A DNA stretch of 28,681 nucleotides. Source: Lachnospiraceae bacterium. GTDB lineage: Bacteria > Bacillota > Clostridia > Lachnospirales > Lachnospiraceae. This document shows positions 6,609 to 13,767 of this stretch, piece by piece; positions within the stretch are counted from its first letter, which is position 1; each line of letters opens with the position of its first letter. A program made the translations under genes and the position numbers. Location: positions 1 to 28,681 of the forward strand of contig VSNH01000030.1 of the NCBI GenBank assembly GCA_009774215.1. Reading direction: 5' to 3'. Below the pieces are notes generated by a model, which saw only the letters and a list, made by a program, of their open reading frames with translations, did no database searches and was not told where the DNA came from.

Positions 6609-7121
6609 ATGAAATGGTTTCAGAGAATTACTACATTAAAAGAACTGCGTAAGGAATATCGGCGGCTTGTCGTAAAGCACCACCCTGATAACGGCGGCTC
6701 AGAGGATGTGATCAAAGAGATCAATGCCGAGTATGACCGCCTGTTCAAGAAACTAAAATATGATTATGAACATGAAGATACATACAGCAAAGCCACGGAT
6801 AAGCAGAAACAGTCCTATGATTGGCAAAAAGATGCCCAGATCAGGGAGACGCTTATGCAGCTTTCTAGATTCAAGGATATTACCGTTGAGGTGATTGGAG
6901 TCTGGATATGGGTATCAGACTGCTATCCATACAGAAAAGAACTGAAAGCGCTTGGTTTCCGCTGGGCAAGCCAGAAACAGATGTGGTATAAGCATTTCGA
7001 TGACTTTCACAAGTTTTCTTCACGGCCTGCCTCTATGTCCTATATACGGGCAAAGTATGGCTCTGTGGAAATAAAGTTTCAGGAAAAGCAGGAAGAAAGA
7101 GACAAGCTGACAAAAGCATAA
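6609..7121 (+). CDS. J-domain (DnaJ-like) protein of the accessory operon
   Basis: A 170-residue protein with an N-terminal J-domain: 'LKELRKEYRRLVVKHHPDNG' with the HPD triad at residues 25-27, followed by 'EINAEYDRLFKKL'. J-domains stimulate Hsp70 ATPase. The remainder lacks the Gly/Phe and zinc-finger parts of DnaJ; residues about 90-145 contain 'ITVEVIGVWIWVSDCYPYRK' and 'ELKALGFRWASQKQMWYKH', a compact module often seen behind J-domains in Firmicutes mobile elements. I chose the ATG at 6609 because AAGGGAG is eight bases upstream; an ATG at 6591 overlapping the radC stop is possible but has no site. It may recruit the host chaperone for element replication or for countering defence; this is inferred. 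No membrane segment. Confidence 0.85.
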   Translation: MKWFQRITTLKELRKEYRRLVVKHHPDNGGSEDVIKEINAEYDRLFKKLKYDYEHEDTYSKATDKQKQSYDWQKDAQIRETLMQLSRFKDITVEVIGVWIWVSDCYPYRKELKALGFRWASQKQMWYKHFDDFHKFSSRPASMSYIRAKYGSVEIKFQEKQEERDKLTKA

Positions 7122-7137
7122 AAGGAAGGAGACGCTT

Positions 7138-7566
7138 ATGATAGACTTAAAAACGGCAAGTTCACAGGAAATCGCATCCTATTTTTCCCGTGAAGTAAAC
7201 AATATGTTCTTCAAGCCTAATACGATTGCGGAAGAACAGAGAAACTCAAGACAGATGAAGGATCTGGATCTGTGCTGGATCAAAACCTTATCCAGTTACA
7301 CATACAGGACAGACCTTCGGAATGAGAAATCTTCCATAGTAGGCAGACAGCTTTCTGAAATTCCTTTTATAGCAAGAAAGGTAGAGCAGCTTGACAACCC
7401 AAAGATGGAGGACGTTGCAAAAAGGATGGCAATGGACCACAGGACTTTGCAGCAAACTTTCTCTGGTCTTGTGTTCTACCATTTTATGTTAACCTGTAAC
7501 AAAAGGGAAACCCAGACACTGATAGGCGTTATGGGAAATTCTTTTTATAAGCTGCCTTTAATCTAA
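7138..7566 (+). CDS. Hypothetical accessory protein, 142 residues
   Basis: It starts at 7138 behind AAGGAAGGAG and lies only 16 bases after the J-domain gene, clearly in the same transcript. The protein (MIDLKTASSQEIASYFSREV at its start) is mostly helical by composition, mildly basic, and has a Phe-rich C-terminal part with 'TFSGLVFYHFMLTCNKRETQ'. There is no signal peptide and no convincing membrane helix, although the 'GLVFYHFML' stretch is hydrophobic. I do not recognise a family. The good ribosome site and operon position make it a real gene. Confidence 0.75.
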   Translation: MIDLKTASSQEIASYFSREVNNMFFKPNTIAEEQRNSRQMKDLDLCWIKTLSSYTYRTDLRNEKSSIVGRQLSEIPFIARKVEQLDNPKMEDVAKRMAMDHRTLQQTFSGLVFYHFMLTCNKRETQTLIGVMGNSFYKLPLI

Positions 7567-7585
7567 AACAGGAGGTAAAAATTTT

Positions 7586-7855
7586 ATGAATATAAATTTA
7601 AGCGAAGTAAGGGAACATATAGAACTCTACTTTAAAGAGAACCTTCCCAAATACACAGTATTGGAGGTCAGAAACAAATCCAGCCATCCAGATGATGCCC
7701 ATCTCTTTATGGTATCCGCCAAAAAGGATGACGGCACTTACAGTCTTTGGACTGGCTGGAACGAACTCAGCAGAAGCCTCAATCATGGTCACTACGATCT
7801 GCAATCTGCTGAGGAATGTGAAAAGCTCTTTGAAGAATTCTATTATAAGGAATAA
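7586..7855 (+). CDS. Small hypothetical protein, 89 residues
   Basis: It starts at 7586 behind AGGAGG and lies 19 bases after the previous gene. It is an acidic soluble protein beginning MNINLSEVREHIELYFKENL, with alternating strands such as 'HLFMVSAKKDDGTYSLWTGW' and a helical end 'AEECEKLFEEFYYKE'. The pattern of helix, strands and helix suggests a compact alpha/beta domain. I do not recognise a family. Small acidic proteins in conjugative leading regions are sometimes anti-restriction or anti-CRISPR factors; nothing in this sequence proves that here. Confidence 0.75.
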   Translation: MNINLSEVREHIELYFKENLPKYTVLEVRNKSSHPDDAHLFMVSAKKDDGTYSLWTGWNELSRSLNHGHYDLQSAEECEKLFEEFYYKE

Positions 7856-7862
7856 GTATACA

Positions 7863-7891
7863 GGGAGATTCAGCGTACAGGCTGATCTCCC
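7863..7891 (+). promoter_or_regulatory. Hairpin upstream of the Rpn gene
   Basis: GGGAGAT pairs with ATCTCCC and, after one bulged T, CAGC pairs with GCTG around a six-base loop: 11 pairs in all. No T-run follows, so it is not a standard terminator. It may be a processing or stability element between the small gene and the Rpn gene. Confidence 0.5.
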
Positions 7892-7968
7892 ACTATTCCC
7901 CCAGATACGCTTGAAACCATGATGATTTGATAGTATACTACAATCATACAGAAGAAAGGGTCTACAGA

Positions 7969-8928
7969 ATGACAAAGAAAACACAGGACTTAAAGCCTGA
8001 TACCGTGTTAAAGAATTACTGGAATAACAATGAACAGTTTGCCGATCTCTTTAATGCAGTCCTGTTTGGCGGCGAACAGGTGATCTCTCCCGATGAGCTG
8101 GAAGATGCAGACACGGAGGAATCTTCTGTCCTTGAACACAGGGAATATGCCGAGAGCATCAAAGCCTCCAGAGACAGCATAAAGATCTGCAAAAAATCCC
8201 TGACTCATGGCGTAGAATTTGTCATGCTTGGTATGGAATCACAGGAACATATACACTATGCCATGCCGATGCGGGTTATGGGGTATGATTACGGCACATA
8301 CAAAAAGCAGTATGACAGCAATGCAAAGAAATACCAGACGAAAGATGGAATGACAGATGACGAGTATCTTTCCAGAATGAAGCAGACGGACAGATTTACT
8401 CCTGTCATCACCGTTGTCGTCTACTACGGTGATAATCCTTGGGACGGGGCTACCACCCTTCATGGGATGTTAAACATTCCTGATAGGATGAAACTCTTTG
8501 TCAACGATTACAAAATGCTTCTTGTGGAAGCAAGACAAAACAACCTGATATTCCATAACATGACCAATATCGCATTTTTTGATATGCTGAAAGTAGTGTT
8601 AGACAAAAGCATTACAAAGAATGAAGCAAAGGAAAAAGTCATAAAATATGCACTAGAACATAATGTGGACAAAACAGTAGTCATGACCGTTGCAGGCGCA
8701 ACAAACCGTAAGATCGATTACAACGCATTATCCATGAAAGGAGATGTTACCATGTGTACTTTATTTGATGAAATTGAAAAAGACGGCGAAGCAAAAGGTA
8801 TTATTGAAACAGGTTTTGATTTTGGGCTTTCGGAAAACGATATTCTGCAAAGGCTCCAAAATAAGCTGAATGTATCACTTCAAAAGGCACAGGAATATTT
8901 TGAAATGTTTGGAAAGCAGACAGTTTAA
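7969..8928 (+). CDS. Rpn-family recombination-promoting nuclease / PD-(D/E)XK transposase-like protein
   Basis: A 319-residue protein; the ATG at 7969 follows AGAAAGGG, and an earlier TTG at 7927 has no site. Rpn proteins are DNA endonucleases with the restriction-like PD-(D/E)XK fold that promote RecA-independent recombination; many lie in mobile or hypervariable loci. Here 'NYWNNNEQFADLFNAVLFGG' (residues 16-35, with D26) and 'FVMLGMESQEHIHYAMPMRV' (E90-x-Q92) match the active-site pattern of the family. The C-terminal part has a family-typical 'EIEKDGEAKGIIETG' followed by a helical segment that may aid oligomerisation. It is the last gene before a clear terminator, after five tightly arranged genes. 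Catalytic residues appear intact, so it may be active. Confidence 0.85.
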   Translation: MTKKTQDLKPDTVLKNYWNNNEQFADLFNAVLFGGEQVISPDELEDADTEESSVLEHREYAESIKASRDSIKICKKSLTHGVEFVMLGMESQEHIHYAMPMRVMGYDYGTYKKQYDSNAKKYQTKDGMTDDEYLSRMKQTDRFTPVITVVVYYGDNPWDGATTLHGMLNIPDRMKLFVNDYKMLLVEARQNNLIFHNMTNIAFFDMLKVVLDKSITKNEAKEKVIKYALEHNVDKTVVMTVAGATNRKIDYNALSMKGDVTMCTLFDEIEKDGEAKGIIETGFDFGLSENDILQRLQNKLNVSLQKAQEYFEMFGKQTV

Positions 8929-8947
8929 CAGTTATTCTTATCTCACT

Positions 8948-8973
8948 GCCCCTCATCCGAGGGGCTTTTATTA
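8948..8973 (+). terminator. Intrinsic terminator after the Rpn gene
   Basis: GCCCCT pairs with AGGGGC, with an inner C-G pair and a four-base loop, followed by TTTTATTAT. It lies 20 bases after the Rpn stop and marks the end of the main accessory transcript. Confidence 0.8.
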
Positions 8974-9059
8974 TATCCTTCTTCCAATATCGTATTTTAT
9001 CCTGCAATCCTCTATCTGTCTGCCCCATTATCAATCCACCCCTTTTATCTATGATGTAA

Positions 9060-9082
9060 GGTAAGCCTTTTAAGGACTTACC
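9060..9082 (+). promoter_or_regulatory. Hairpin in the leader of the 374-residue gene
   Basis: GGTAAG pairs with CTTACC, and inside it CCTT can pair with AAGG next to one bulged A. It lies about 10 bases upstream of the AAGGAG ribosome site of the gene starting at 9112. No T-run follows. Role unknown. Confidence 0.35.
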
Positions 9083-9111
9083 AACAGATAAAAAGGAGTG
9101 TGAAATCACAT

Positions 9112-10236
9112 ATGTACAGGAACGAAAATGTTTCTGCCAGAACCAAAAGCAGGCTGGCAAAGGAAGAATGCTTTAACAGGAATATTCCCATATTAAATAT
9201 ACTCTTCTACCTCGGAGGCGGATTTATGCTGAGAAAGCAGGCAGTTACGCTTTTAAGGATTTTCTACCAGATAGGCGAGCATAAGGCAAATGATATGTTT
9301 GCTGATCTGCTCTCCAATGGCCTGTTGATCAAAAAACAGGCTACTGATACAAAGACCTGCCTTTATATCATGACCAAGTTCCCGCTTGCCATGTACCACG
9401 AATGCAGCACAAGGGATTCCTGCTCTGTCAAACTGAATAACAGGAAGATCTGGCACAATATTTACAGGACTGAATTCCTCATAAGACAGGCTGTTCCGCT
9501 GATGGAACAGCTTGGCATGGAACTGACCTTACAGGATCTGCTGAATTTCTTAACAGACTATTGCATCTCCGTTTTTACAACAGAGAACCAGATGTCAGTC
9601 TATCAGCTATACGGAAACCTTTATGAAAAGTTTCCTATCAAAGACAAGGAGCTTATCGCCTCTGGTTTTCCCCGTGTATCTGATTTTATGAATGATTACT
9701 ATAAGATCACCGCAGACCTGTACCACCATCAACGTAATTTTCTTGGATATAAGATTAACGATGATTATTCTGATTATATTGACATAAAGGAAAAGCTGGA
9801 GCGTGAAAAAGACCTGATTTCTTCCCCAAAGGAATACAGGAGAAACTACTATTCCCTTTTCAATATGACAGCCGCAGGATTCTTCTTCATCGGGAAACCA
9901 ACAGGGAAAAATATCACCATCGGCGCTTTCGATAAATGCAACAATATGTATCTCAAGAAGATCTATGAGAACATCATCTGCATCTATCTCATGTTGGAAA
10001 GGTATCTTGGATTTTTCCCACAGATAACCCTACAGGTGTATATGTCCGATGCTGACAGGATTCTTTCTTTACGGGATAAAGAAAATGTGCAAGGTTACGA
10101 TTATTCCCGACAGGAAAAATCAGGTCTCACCAAACGGGACAGCTTTTTCCAGAATATGAGGATTCCAAGACAAAACTGGGATGATATCCATGTAGATTAC
10201 ATCTACTACCCGTTAAAAGAAAAGTATAATTTATAA
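9112..10236 (+). CDS. Hypothetical protein with winged-helix-like N-terminus, 374 residues
   Basis: I chose the ATG at 9112, 13 bases after AAGGAG; an in-frame GTG at 9100 is only one base from that site and is less likely. Residues about 24-95 ('ILNILFYLGGGFMLRKQAVT', 'LLSNGLLIKKQATDTKTCLY') resemble a winged helix like those of replication-relaxation proteins. The middle is helical, and the C-terminal third contains strands such as 'YYSLFNMTAAGFFFIGKPTG' and 'NITIGAFDKCNNMYLKKIYE', ending 'DIHVDYIYYPLKEKYNL'. No membrane segment or signal peptide. I do not recognise a family beyond the possible DNA-binding start. It has its own leader and terminator, so it is probably a monocistronic unit. 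Confidence 0.75.
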   Translation: MYRNENVSARTKSRLAKEECFNRNIPILNILFYLGGGFMLRKQAVTLLRIFYQIGEHKANDMFADLLSNGLLIKKQATDTKTCLYIMTKFPLAMYHECSTRDSCSVKLNNRKIWHNIYRTEFLIRQAVPLMEQLGMELTLQDLLNFLTDYCISVFTTENQMSVYQLYGNLYEKFPIKDKELIASGFPRVSDFMNDYYKITADLYHHQRNFLGYKINDDYSDYIDIKEKLEREKDLISSPKEYRRNYYSLFNMTAAGFFFIGKPTGKNITIGAFDKCNNMYLKKIYENIICIYLMLERYLGFFPQITLQVYMSDADRILSLRDKENVQGYDYSRQEKSGLTKRDSFFQNMRIPRQNWDDIHVDYIYYPLKEKYNL

Positions 10237-10279
10237 GCGTGTGTTACCAATCTATGACCTCAGAAATTTGCATTTCATC

Positions 10280-10309
10280 AAACTGTCTGCACTCCGCAGG
10301 CAGTTTTTT
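10280..10309 (+). terminator. Intrinsic terminator after the 374-residue gene
   Basis: AAACTGTCTGC pairs with GCAGGCAGTTT over 11 positions (one T-G pair) around a five-base loop, and the descending arm runs into six T residues. It lies about 45 bases after the stop at 10236 and separates this gene from the convergent ankyrin gene. Confidence 0.8.
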
Positions 10310-10373
10310 CTGTTTATCCTGAAAGTACACAAACGATAAAAAGGAACCAGATTTCTCCAGTCCCTATCATATA

Positions 10374-11354
10374 TTACCTATTTGCCTGCAAGTACTTTAC
10401 TATATCCAAATGTCCATTTTTTGCTGCCCATCTGACTGCATAATCATTATCTGCTGTTATATCCGCTCCATTTTCATACAGGTATTTCACTACTTCCAAA
10501 TGTCCACTCTCAGATGCCCACCGAACTGCAGCATTATTCTGTGCTGTTATATCTGCTCCGTTTTTATGCAAATATTCTACTACTTCTAAATATCCGTTTT
10601 CGGCTGCTAATTTAACTGCCAAGTTGTCATATCCCATTATATTTGCCCCCTGTTTATGCAGATATTCTACCACTTTCAAATGTCCATTTTCTGCTGCACA
10701 TATGACTACATCATTGTTATACTTTTTGATATTTGTGCTATTCTCATACAGATATTTTACTGTTTCCAGATGACCATTTATTGTGGCATATCTGATAGAA
10801 ATTATATCTGTCCTCATTATATCTGCCCCGTTTTTATGGAGATATTTTACCACTTCAAGATGACCTTTCTCTATTGCCAGTCTGACTGCCAAGTTATCAT
10901 AAGCCATTATATCTGCTCCATTTTCGTGCAGATATTTTACTACATCTAAATATCCGTTTTCTACAGCATAATAGAATGCATTTCTATCATCTGCCACATT
11001 TCTACACAAATACATCCATGTTGTCACTTCATCAAGATGCATAATTTTTTTAATATCCAGCCTGTGTGCGCGAAATTTGTTATCATCTACATAAACATCT
11101 TCTTCATCAGGAATATCTATCAGTGCCAATTTATTTCCGTATCGAAGATACCCGCAAACATCTTTTATTAAACCAAAATACAGTCCTGCCTTACAATTCC
11201 CTACTGTAGCCAATGGTTTCACATCTTCGTTCATACCCATCTTATACTGGAATCCTTGCATTACCATATCTTCTGTAAGGATTTTACATAAGGTATAACC
11301 TTTTAAGTCTTTTCCTTTAATCAGCGTTCCTTCTATAAATTTTCCATTTTTCAT
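10374..11354 (-). CDS. Ankyrin-repeat protein with Mimivirus-like N-terminal domain
   Basis: A 326-residue soluble protein starting at 11354 behind GGGAGGAG. Residues 125-326 are seven ankyrin repeats (six of exactly 30 residues and a final 22) with the consensus 'AVRWAAENGHLEVVKYL' and 'ENGADI'; the third repeat is the most diverged. The usual bacterial or eukaryotic ankyrin period is 33; a 30-residue period with 'VVKYLxxNGADI' is typical of giant-virus and amoebal ankyrins. Residues about 18-118 form a separate domain with 'GFQYKMGMN', 'CKAGLYFGLIKDVCGYLRYG' and 'ALIDIPDEEDVYV'; this order matches what I recall at the N-terminus of Mimivirus ankyrin proteins (GFQY, GLYFT, FLxYG, then Pro-rich and AdkI-like parts). 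Related domains (DUF7666-like) exist in phage and bacterial proteins. Ankyrins bind proteins; the target is unknown. It is convergent with the upstream unit and divergent from the gene at 11620. Confidence 0.9.
   Translation of the reverse strand: MKNGKFIEGTLIKGKDLKGYTLCKILTEDMVMQGFQYKMGMNEDVKPLATVGNCKAGLYFGLIKDVCGYLRYGNKLALIDIPDEEDVYVDDNKFRAHRLDIKKIMHLDEVTTWMYLCRNVADDRNAFYYAVENGYLDVVKYLHENGADIMAYDNLAVRLAIEKGHLEVVKYLHKNGADIMRTDIISIRYATINGHLETVKYLYENSTNIKKYNNDVVICAAENGHLKVVEYLHKQGANIMGYDNLAVKLAAENGYLEVVEYLHKNGADITAQNNAAVRWASESGHLEVVKYLYENGADITADNDYAVRWAAKNGHLDIVKYLQANR
10377..10982 (-). repeat. 90-bp imperfect tandem repeats encoding ankyrin units
   Basis: Six full 90-bp units and one partial 66-bp unit, in frame. 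Conserved DNA blocks include those for 'GHLEVVKYL' and 'NGADI'. Such in-frame repetition invites gain or loss of units by recombination or slippage. Confidence 0.85.
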
Positions 11355-11564
11355 TATCTATTTCTCCTCCCATTACATACTGCCAACTCAGTTCCAAATA
11401 TTTCTTATGCAATTTTAGATTCAGCAAATAGAAATATAACTTTCCCATAAGACAAAATAGAAATATCTGGTATTCAGATTTTAATCTGTTTGTTCCCAGC
11501 AGGCAGATTGTTCATTTATCCGTTACCATAGCTGTTTCTTCTTTTCTTCCCTTTCCATAACTGC

Positions 11565-11570
11565 TATAAT
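11565..11570 (+). promoter_or_regulatory. Candidate -10 box (TATAAT) for the gene at 11620
   Basis: A perfect TATAAT lies about 50 bases before the ATG at 11620, inside the 265-base divergent intergenic region shared with the ankyrin gene. No good TTGACA-like -35 box is found at 16-18 bases upstream, so this is only a candidate. I see no other gene in 11355-11619. Confidence 0.35.
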
Positions 11571-11619
11571 CTGTTTAGGATAATACGCCGCTCTTTATGC
11601 CAGAAAGGAACCCTACATA

Positions 11620-12690
11620 ATGAAAGACAAACTATCATACAAGCAACTATATGACGAAATTGAAACACTGAATACTTCTGTCTTTGATTCGCTGATTAAC
11701 GGAGATTTTGAAGTATTTCAGAATACAATAGATGAGTTTGCTGGTTCAGGCATCATGGAACAGGAAGAATTTGCAACGGCAAGGGAAGCCTACCGCTACT
11801 CTTCTATGCCTTTTACCTTTGACGGCATATGGATCAGTGTAGATTCCCGCAATCCGCTTGACAGGGTTGTAATGGACGTCGCTGGTCCCTCTATACAGGA
11901 AATACATAAAAGGGATGTAATGCCTGTCTATGCCTATATGGTAGGACATACAAAACCGCAGAACATCAACCATAAAAACAGCAGGATTGCGAGCAGCAGG
12001 TGTAATGCACTGCAGCATTATAAAGATTTGTACAAAAATTTATATAAAGACCCTTCTTCTACAGGAAATTTATGGAGTATCCCACTCGTAACCGATGTCG
12101 AAAAACATAGAATGGTCTATATTAGCAGGATTGCTGAACTTGCCGCTGCCCGCAGCAAATGCTATGCGACATATGATTTTACCTCCCTACCGTTAAACGG
12201 CATAAAGGTCATTGACAATGAAAAGCTGAGGAACCTGAATACCTCCGAAAAAATCAAGTATCTGACAACAACATTTGACAATATATATGACCCTACCAAA
12301 AATAGAAACAGGTTTAATCATACTGACTGCTTTTCTTTTCGCGGCTATGAAAAAATCCTTGCAAGCAACTACCTGCAGGGCAAGGGTATAGACAGAAAGA
12401 ACTGGAAACGGTATATAAAAGGAGATTTGCCAGTTAAAGCTGAGTTTTATCTTCAGCTTGCATTTTACCTGACAATCCCTTCTTCTACTGAAATAGAAAA
12501 ATTTATGAATCTGCATGGATATTCCATCAAAAGCCCTATGACGCTTTTCCATGATGTAAACAACAAGCAATATTATATCCTGCACAGGGATTTATGCCGT
12601 TGGATCGATGCTGGTATCGACTACAACCTGATCAACGAAATGTGCGGGTTACAGTTGGAGCAAAAAGAAATCAGAAAAAAATCTCATTAA
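11620..12690 (+). CDS. Hypothetical protein with HTH-like C-terminal segment, 356 residues
   Basis: It starts at 11620 behind AAAGGA (11-base spacer). The N-terminal 120 residues are helical and charged (LSYKQLYDEIETLNTSVFDS). The central part is rich in aromatic and Asn/Lys residues with no recognised motif. Residues about 260-345 ('KNWKRYIKGDLPVKAEFYLQ', 'LAFYLTIPSSTEIEKFMNLH', 'GYSIKSPMTLFHDV', then 'AGIDYNLINEMCGL') look like the XRE-related segment in which a short 'W-x-RYIxGxxP' helix precedes a 'LxIALxL' helix and a 'LxxAGYSL' turn; this segment is frequent at the end of Firmicutes regulators of unknown target. A DNA- or RNA-binding regulator is a reasonable guess. The gene ends at a strong terminator. 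No signal peptide or membrane helix. Confidence 0.75.
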   Translation: MKDKLSYKQLYDEIETLNTSVFDSLINGDFEVFQNTIDEFAGSGIMEQEEFATAREAYRYSSMPFTFDGIWISVDSRNPLDRVVMDVAGPSIQEIHKRDVMPVYAYMVGHTKPQNINHKNSRIASSRCNALQHYKDLYKNLYKDPSSTGNLWSIPLVTDVEKHRMVYISRIAELAAARSKCYATYDFTSLPLNGIKVIDNEKLRNLNTSEKIKYLTTTFDNIYDPTKNRNRFNHTDCFSFRGYEKILASNYLQGKGIDRKNWKRYIKGDLPVKAEFYLQLAFYLTIPSSTEIEKFMNLHGYSIKSPMTLFHDVNNKQYYILHRDLCRWIDAGIDYNLINEMCGLQLEQKEIRKKSH

Positions 12691-12706
12691 AAAATATTCC
12701 GCTCAT

Positions 12707-12745
12707 AAGAAAAAGCAGCCCTAAGGCAAGGCTGCTTTTTCTTTA
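12707..12745 (+). terminator. Strong, probably bidirectional terminator
   Basis: AAGAAAAAGCAGCC (12707-12720) pairs perfectly over 14 positions with GGCTGCTTTTTCTT (12730-12743) around a nine-base loop. A-rich on one flank and T-rich on the other, it can act on both strands. It lies 17 bases after the stop of the 356-residue gene. Confidence 0.85.
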
Positions 12746-13192
12746 AACAAACATTTTTTCAATAGGAGAAAGGTGATCGAAAGGAACATAAAATGATATG
12801 CAGAGCGAAAATGTATGCTTTTGCTTAATATATCTAAAAACCGTCATCGTTGCCATAGAGGAGTTCGCAAAAGCCATATGAGAATAGTTTCTGCTCTGCA
12901 AGCCAAGGTATTTCACCTTCCTTACTATAATATAGATGGTATCAAAAAATATATCGCTTTTTTATGTATGATATAAGATAGCTGTTCAAATAACTTCTCA
13001 TCAAACGAGGATCACTGCATCTATCTTTCCAATCATATTTTCCATCATACATCAAAGCGGCGTTAAACAGGCTCTACCCCTTATTCATCTCCGTTTTATA
13101 ACTTACTTCCTGCAAACTTCAATGATTATTATTTCGCTTTTGCGCACATAATTATGTAAACCAAAAAAAAGATATTTTAATAGTTCGGTCTG

Positions 13193-13226
13193 ATAAAGCC
13201 TTGCACAAATACTGGCAAGGCTTTAT
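13193..13226. repeat. Perfect inverted repeat, 12-bp arms
   Basis: ATAAAGCCTTGC and GCAAGGCTTTAT face each other around a 10-base loop. It lacks a T-run on either strand, so it is not a textbook terminator. It could be a protein-binding or recombination site, or a relic terminator. Confidence 0.7.
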
Positions 13227-13286
13227 TCACCAAAAAGCATAATTGTTCTCTCCATAGAATTTCTACCATATCGAGGCTAAATTGAA

Positions 13287-13308
13287 AAGTTGTAAAAAAG
13301 TTGTAAAA
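13287..13308 (+). repeat. Two head-to-tail copies of an 11-bp repeat
   Basis: AAGTTGTAAAA occurs twice without a gap. Short direct repeats of this kind occur near the ends of integrative elements as recombinase or excisionase binding sites, but two copies of an A-rich word can also be chance. Confidence 0.5.
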
Positions 13309-13390
13309 CTTTTTAGGAAAGTGTATAAAGCCTGTAAAATGGGTAACAATGATACTGAGCAAAAGATAAGAAATACTTATCCTCCCCTAA

Positions 13391-13429
13391 GGAAGCCCCC
13401 GGAACTTTACCTGTGTTCCGGGGGCTTCC
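13391..13429 (-). terminator. 15-bp-stem terminator at the end of the nucleoside-transport operon
   Basis: GGAAGCCCCCGGAAC (13391-13405) pairs perfectly with GTTCCGGGGGCTTCC (13415-13429) around a nine-base loop. No long T-run follows on either strand (the plus side has ATTCATTTTCC). It lies 22 bases beyond the end of the GNAT remnant and is the natural stop for minus-strand transcription of the operon. Confidence 0.75.
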
Positions 13430-13451
13430 ATTCATTTTCCGTTCTGCTCCC

Positions 13452-13738
13452 TCAGATCCTCCGCTCGTAAACGCCGTTCTCCTCCACGAACCCGGCGCGT
13501 CTCAGGTAGTCCACATGCCCCTCAGGCGCATCCGGGAATGACATCTTTGTAACACCCTGCCCGCCCAGCGCACCGTACAGATACCGCCCGACCGAGCAGT
13601 CGCGGTACTGTGGCGTGGTATAGTCCAGAACGATTTCCAGCACACCGTCCCCGCATCACCGTATGCCGCCGCGTCCCGCAGCGCGCCCACGCCCAGCGAA
13701 CCAATCACAATGGTAACTATTCTCTTATATCTGCTCAT
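13452..13738 (-). pseudogene. Frameshifted GNAT-like acetyltransferase remnant
   Basis: It starts at the ATG at 13738 (ribosome site ATGGAGGAAAAA upstream), 29 bases after the nupQ stop. The first frame reads MSRYKRIVTIVIGSLGVGAL up to 'YGDAGTV'; sense then continues in another frame as 'LEIVLDYTTPQYRDCSVGRY', 'LYGALGGQGVTKMSFPDAPE' and 'GHVDYLRRAGFVEENGVYER'. A two-base TG duplication (CACAC on the plus strand, 13641-13645) accounts for the shift. The 'TPQYRDCSVGRYLY' stretch is typical of the acetyl-CoA-binding part of GNAT proteins, and 'HVDYLRRAGF' of their C-terminus. The joined protein would be only about 94 residues, shorter than a normal GNAT domain, so an internal deletion is also likely. 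A broken gene at the operon end; its former role is unknown. Confidence 0.6.
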
Positions 13739-13767
13739 ATCTGCTCATTTTTCCTCCATTTCTGTTC

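Larger units (their letters stand above)
12746..13390. other. Gene-free AT-rich stretch, likely element border
   Basis: About 645 bases between two strong terminators with no frame I can support; short frames such as the one at 12815-12973 (53 codons) look random. It holds an exact 12-bp-stem palindrome at 13193-13226 and an 11-bp tandem repeat at 13287-13308. The sequence is clearly AT-richer than the nucleoside-transport operon that begins directly to the right. I see no tRNA and no integrase. Confidence 0.6.

Noticed and set aside
10377..10982. Regularly spaced repeats that could suggest a CRISPR array
   Set aside because: The repeats are in-frame 90-bp protein-coding units (ankyrin) with no unique spacers.
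12815..12973. 53-codon plus-strand ORF in the border gap
   Set aside because: Weak ribosome site, random-looking composition, and no conserved motif.
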